A stretch of DNA of 64,000 nt from Candidatus Acidulodesulfobacterium ferriphilum (GTDB taxonomy: Bacteria; SZUA-79; Acidulodesulfobacterales; Acidulodesulfobacteraceae). The notes beneath the pieces were generated by a model. That model saw only the letters and a list, made by a program, of their open reading frames with translations, was not told where the DNA came from and did no database searches. Made by a program: the position numbers and the translations under genes. The stretch spans positions 124,001-188,000 of the forward strand of contig SGBD01000003.1 of NCBI GenBank assembly GCA_004195035.1. The letters run 5' to 3'. Positions 60,568 to 64,000 of the stretch are shown one piece after another (the first letter of the stretch is position 1; the number at the start of each line of letters is the position of its first letter).

Positions 60568-61741
60568 TTTTTTATTTTCGGGTAAATCCTGCGGGTTAAA
60601 AAAGAATGGGGGTTTGGATGTCGGATTAATGGTATCTAAAATTCCTTTGAGGGTGAGCGCGGTTTTTACAAAAAACAAAATAAAAGCGGCGCCCGTTATT
60701 ATTTCAAAAAACCATTCCAAAAATATTATTAATGCGCTGATTGTAAATTCCGGAAACGCAAATGCATGCAACGGCAAATATGGGATATTGGATGCCCGCA
60801 GGGTTACAAAAGCAGTTTCTAAAGAACTCGGGTTTATGGAAAATAATATTTTTGTGTGTTCTACCGGCGTGATCGGGGAAAGGCTTAATGCTTCACTGAT
60901 AGAAAATGCGGTGCCGGAATTGGCTAAATCGGCAAGTTCCGATAAACTTGAGGATTTTGCAAAATCCATAATGACGACAGACACCTTTTTTAAGACGGCA
61001 TCCAAAGATGTTTTATTAGACGGCGTAAAGTATAAAATAACCGGAACGGCAAAAGGCTCGGGTATGATAATGCCGAATATGGCAACGATGCTCGCATTTA
61101 TTTTTACCGATATTCCGATTAAGAAGGAATTGGCAGATGTTATGTTTAAAAAGTGTGTCGAAACCTCTTTTAATTCCATTACCGTTGACGGAGACACTTC
61201 GACAAACGACACAGCCGCGTTTTTTTATCCCGATGCGGAGCAGGGTTCCCATAAATTTTTAATTAAAAAATCGGATGCGAATTACCTGTTAGTGAAAAAA
61301 GCCCTTAGCGGGATATGTTTTGAACTGGCAAAAATGATTGTGAAAGACGGGGAAGGAGCGACTAAGCTCATAACGATTACCGTATCGAACGCTTATACCG
61401 AAACCGGGGCAAAAAAAGTTGCTTTTACCGTTGCAAATTCTCCTCTGTTTAAGACCATGATTACGGGAGAGGATTTAAATTGGGGGAGGATAATGGCGGC
61501 GATAGGAAGGTCTTCTGTCAAGATAAAGCCGAACGATGTCGATATTTATATAAACGATAAAATCATAGTCGAAAATTCCGCCGCATCTAAAGAACTAAAC
61601 AAAAATATCGAAAAAACGGTTTTATCCCCGAAGGAAATAAATTTCAAAATAGACCTGAAATGCGGCAAGGCTTCCCGGACGGTTTTGACCTGCAATCTTA
61701 CGAAGGAGTACATAGACATAAACGCTTCATATAGAAGTTAG
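60551..61741 (+). CDS. argJ: Bifunctional ornithine acetyltransferase/N-acetylglutamate synthase
   Basis: The 396-residue proenzyme has the self-cleavage site GSGMIMPNMATMLAF with Thr179 as nucleophile, NSGNANACNGKYG upstream, and GEDLNWGRIMAAIGRS in the C-terminal chain. It recycles the acetyl group in arginine synthesis. I prefer the ATG at 60551, which overlaps secA by 17 bp; an earlier ATG at 60497 would overlap by 71 bp and precede the conserved core by 30 residues. No clear Shine-Dalgarno is seen for either. Confidence 0.94.
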   Translation: MEKINNFLFSGKSCGLKKNGGLDVGLMVSKIPLRVSAVFTKNKIKAAPVIISKNHSKNIINALIVNSGNANACNGKYGILDARRVTKAVSKELGFMENNIFVCSTGVIGERLNASLIENAVPELAKSASSDKLEDFAKSIMTTDTFFKTASKDVLLDGVKYKITGTAKGSGMIMPNMATMLAFIFTDIPIKKELADVMFKKCVETSFNSITVDGDTSTNDTAAFFYPDAEQGSHKFLIKKSDANYLLVKKALSGICFELAKMIVKDGEGATKLITITVSNAYTETGAKKVAFTVANSPLFKTMITGEDLNWGRIMAAIGRSSVKIKPNDVDIYINDKIIVENSAASKELNKNIEKTVLSPKEINFKIDLKCGKASRTVLTCNLTKEYIDINASYRS

Positions 61742-61758
61742 CCCTCAAACTTAAATTT

Positions 61759-62466
61759 ATGAAAATACCCGTTTTATATTACCATAAAATAGATTTTCCA
61801 AAAAAAAATGCGGTATATAAAGGATTATATGTAACTCCAAAGCAGTTTAAAAGGCAGATGGCTTTATTAAAAATCCTGGGTTATAGCGCCATAAAGCCTG
61901 AAGACCTTATATCTTTTATAAAAGGGCATAAACTTAGCGTAAAAAAACCTGTATTGATTACCTTCGACGACGGGTACGAAAATAACTTTATCAATGCTTA
62001 TCCCATATTAAAAAATTTAGGCTTTACCTCTTTAATTTTTATCAGCACGGGATTTATCGGGAAAAAAAAATCCGTACCGGATGAGAGAGAAAGCGCTCCC
62101 GAAGATTTTTTAGATGAAAATGAGATTAAGTCGATGTATGATGGCGGATTTTCGATTGGTTCGCACGGCATCAACCATTATTATCTCGATAAATTAGACG
62201 AAGGCGTTTTGATAGACGAATTAACCTTTTCAAAGGCTTATTTAGAAAACCTGTTAAAAACAGACATAAATTTTTTTTCATATCCGTTCGGGGCTTATAA
62301 TGCTAATGTCATGAGGGCAATTAAAAAGGCGGGTTATTCAGGAGCATTTACGACGGCAAAAGGCAAGGTCGCCGCCGGGGATAACTCTTATGAATTAAAA
62401 AGGATAGCCGTTAATGGGTATAACACTATTTTTAATTTTCTTTATAAAATAATTTTCTTGCAATAA
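61759..62466 (+). CDS. Polysaccharide deacetylase (NodB family)
   Basis: The 235-residue protein is a NodB-type deacetylase: PVLITFDDGYENNF carries the catalytic base Asp and metal Asp, SIGSHGINHYYLDKL the two metal His, and FFSYPFGAYN the third motif. It has no signal peptide, so it would act on cytoplasmic or membrane-linked glycan precursors. It follows argJ by 17 bp. Confidence 0.88.
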   Translation: MKIPVLYYHKIDFPKKNAVYKGLYVTPKQFKRQMALLKILGYSAIKPEDLISFIKGHKLSVKKPVLITFDDGYENNFINAYPILKNLGFTSLIFISTGFIGKKKSVPDERESAPEDFLDENEIKSMYDGGFSIGSHGINHYYLDKLDEGVLIDELTFSKAYLENLLKTDINFFSYPFGAYNANVMRAIKKAGYSGAFTTAKGKVAAGDNSYELKRIAVNGYNTIFNFLYKIIFLQ

Positions 62467-62543
62467 AAATGTAAAAATGATAAAAAGTTAAATTTAGTAT
62501 TTGTAATGTTCGCGTTTTTTATTTTAAATTAACCAAAATCGTA

Positions 62544-62581
62544 CCCGTCTGTCAATGGTGCTTGTTTAACTTACAGGCGGG
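62544..62581 (+). promoter_or_regulatory. Leader hairpin before rpsB
   Basis: Arms CCCGTCTGT and ACAGGCGGG (one G-U pair) enclose a 20-base loop, ending 26 bp before the rpsB start and before its AAGGAG. It could be a regulatory leader bound by S2, as known for rpsB-tsf operons in other bacteria. Similarity to a described S2 leader class has not been established. Confidence 0.45.
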
Positions 62582-62607
62582 GAGAAAAAAGCACTTAAGG
62601 AGAAGAA

Positions 62608-63426
62608 ATGCCATTTAATGTTACAATTAAGCAGTTATTAGAAGCAGGGGTTCATTTTGGACATCAAACGAAAAGATGGAATCCAAAGATGAGACCTTAT
62701 ATTTACGGGTCAAGAAATGGGATACATATCGTTGACCTTCAAAAATCTATTTCTTATTTTCAATCGGCATACAATAAGTTGCTGGAAATCGCGCAAGACG
62801 GAGGGACGATTCTTTTTATCGGCACAAAAAAGCAGGCAAATCCTATCGTTGCAGAAGAAGCAAAAAGGTGCAATATGCCTTATGTTAATGAGAGGTGGCT
62901 CGGGGGCATGCTTACTAATTTTGCCACCATTAAGCTTTCCATCCAAAGATTAAAAGAACTTGAAGGACTTAAAGAATCGGAAGAATTTGCTAAATTTACA
63001 AAAAAAGAAATGTCAAAGATGGATAAAGAGATTTTAAAACTTCAAAAAATTCTTAACGGAATTAGAGATGTTGAGAAAATTCCCGATGCCGTTTTTATCG
63101 TAGATATTCACCATGAAATAATTGCGGCTAAAGAAGCAAAGAGACTTAATGTTCCAATTATAGGCGTTGCGGATACAAATGCCGATCCAGCGCTTGCCGA
63201 CTATTTAATACCTGGAAACGACGATGCTATCAGAGCGATTAAACTCGTTTTGAGTACAATGGCTGATGCGGTCATAGAAGGGAGAAAAATTTACGAAGAA
63301 AGATTCAGCAAAGGGAAAACAAGCGAAAATATGGCAGAGGGTATTAGCGAAGAAACATTTGCGGTACCAGGCGCAGCGGATGAAGGCACAAATTCCGGCA
63401 ACGAAGATGCGGATGTTTCCATCTAA
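62608..63426 (+). CDS. rpsB: 30S ribosomal protein S2
   Basis: The 272-residue protein has the S2 hallmarks GVHFGHQTKRWNPKMRPYI, VNERWLGGMLTNF and IIGVADTNADPALADYLIPG. A C-terminal acidic tail follows that is longer than average. It binds the 30S subunit late in assembly. AAGGAGAAG precedes the start. It is followed by tsf in the usual order. Confidence 0.98.
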   Translation: MPFNVTIKQLLEAGVHFGHQTKRWNPKMRPYIYGSRNGIHIVDLQKSISYFQSAYNKLLEIAQDGGTILFIGTKKQANPIVAEEAKRCNMPYVNERWLGGMLTNFATIKLSIQRLKELEGLKESEEFAKFTKKEMSKMDKEILKLQKILNGIRDVEKIPDAVFIVDIHHEIIAAKEAKRLNVPIIGVADTNADPALADYLIPGNDDAIRAIKLVLSTMADAVIEGRKIYEERFSKGKTSENMAEGISEETFAVPGAADEGTNSGNEDADVSI

Positions 63427-63494
63427 ATCAAAACATAATTATGCTTAATAAAGGTTTAATTTTTAAAGTTAAAAGTTAAGAAGGGGGGAGATAA

Positions 63495-64000
63495 TTGGAA
63501 AAATCATCAAACATCGATGCAGGGCTGGTTAAAGACTTGCGTTCAATGACAGGCGCCGGTTTTGTTGACTGCAAAAATGCTCTTATAGAAACTAACGGAA
63601 ATATCGATAAAGCGGTTGACATATTGAGAAAAAAGGGGCTTGCAAAGGCGCAAAAAAAGGCTAACAGGGAGGCTAAAGAGGGGTTAATTTACTCTTATAT
63701 CCATGCCGGAGGAAGAATCGGCGTTCTGTTGGAAATTAATTGCGAGACCGATTTTGTCGCAAGGACTTCCGAGTTTCAAGAGCTTGCTAAAAACATTGCG
63801 ATGCACATAGCCGCTTCAAATCCCCTTTATATAAAAAGAGAACTTGTTTCACCCGAACTCATATCAAAGGAAAGGGAGATATACAAAGAGCAGCTTACCG
63901 CAATGGATAAACCGCAAGCCGTTAAAGAAAAGATAGTGGACGGGAAACTCGAAAAATATTATCAGGATGTTTGTTTATTGGAACAGCCCTTTATAAAAGA
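63495..64000 (+). CDS. tsf: Elongation factor Ts (3' partial)
   Basis: The frame runs from a TTG start (GGGGGGAG upstream) to the window end, 168 codons. It begins [19 protein letters not shown] and contains the EF-Ts motifs [25 protein letters not shown] and [19 protein letters not shown]-Ts recycles EF-Tu-GDP. The gene is cut by the window. Confidence 0.96.
   Translation, partial: MEKSSNIDAGLVKDLRSMTGAGFVDCKNALIETNGNIDKAVDILRKKGLAKAQKKANREAKEGLIYSYIHAGGRIGVLLEINCETDFVARTSEFQELAKNIAMHIAASNPLYIKRELVSPELISKEREIYKEQLTAMDKPQAVKEKIVDGKLEKYYQDVCLLEQPFIK

Noticed and set aside
60430-61212. A 260-codon frame antisense to the secA end and argJ
   Set aside because: It lies fully opposite conserved coding sequence and shows no domain or translation signal.

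Overview
The window reads as a chromosome of an AT-rich Gram-negative bacterium. It has a Tol envelope system, two multihaem-type CxxCH sensors, a cobalamin-dependent ribonucleotide reductase, a lipoyl carrier protein of the GcvH-like kind and three GH57 glycan enzymes. This mix fits a deltaproteobacterium-like anaerobe or facultative lineage (for example the acidophilic sulfur-cycling groups once placed in Deltaproteobacteria). That placement is inference, since no rRNA is present.

Bases 1-12593 are an accretion zone at the 3' end of a tRNA-Lys(CTT) gene (12518-12593, minus strand). The 3' half of this tRNA occurs three times: intact at 12518, as a perfect 46-bp copy at 3493-3538, and as a decayed copy at 2425-2468. 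Each copy is immediately preceded by the 3' end of a tyrosine integrase: intact at 11427-12512, and two broken remnants. At least three elements therefore seem to have stacked at this site. The oldest is visible only as a large surface-protein gene plus an integrase scrap. The middle one (about 1 kb) keeps a DUF6516/winged-helix toxin-antitoxin pair. The newest (3493-12563, about 9 kb) looks complete.

The newest element carries HicBA, an S24-type repressor facing a promoter/operator region, and an operon with two small DNA-binding proteins and a replication initiator whose own gene contains three palindromes. Next come an EexN-like exclusion lipoprotein, a VirB5-like and a VirB6/TrbL-like protein, unknown small genes, a replication-relaxation (Replic_Relax) protein, a 94-nt hairpin, an excisionase and the integrase. 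A perfect 115-bp inverted repeat (4163-4277 and 9440-9554) brackets the repressor/replication/transfer block. No VirB4, coupling protein or other transfer ATPase is present. This compact element is the best candidate in the window for something undescribed.

Bases 12832-17484 form a nitric-oxide or redox stress cluster: phosphoribosyltransferase, SufT-like protein, NnrS/haem-copper-like membrane protein, DUF2249 protein, hemerythrin, lipoyl carrier and CEEC thioredoxin. A perfect CRP/FNR-type palindrome lies in the divergent promoter region. Then follow a secreted DUF302-like protein, nrdJ with possible NrdR boxes, and a tolQ-tolR-tolA/tonB-tolB-cpoB operon that lacks pal and runs into tsaD, rsmA and glpK. 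After these come small genes, panD and panC around an amidohydrolase, and two tandem haem-binding HAMP proteins.

Bases 35755-44570 form a glycogen/alpha-glucan locus: DUF4912 protein, GH57 branching enzyme, GH57 amylase, GH57 glucanotransferase and glgA. Bases 44616-48899 hold an O-antigen ligase-like protein, a sugar-phosphate transferase and a DUF445 protein. The remainder is conserved housekeeping: sppA, aconitase, nadK, recN, an argA-like acetyltransferase, rhodanese, ppsR, pmbA, secA, argJ, a polysaccharide deacetylase, rpsB and tsf (cut by the window end).
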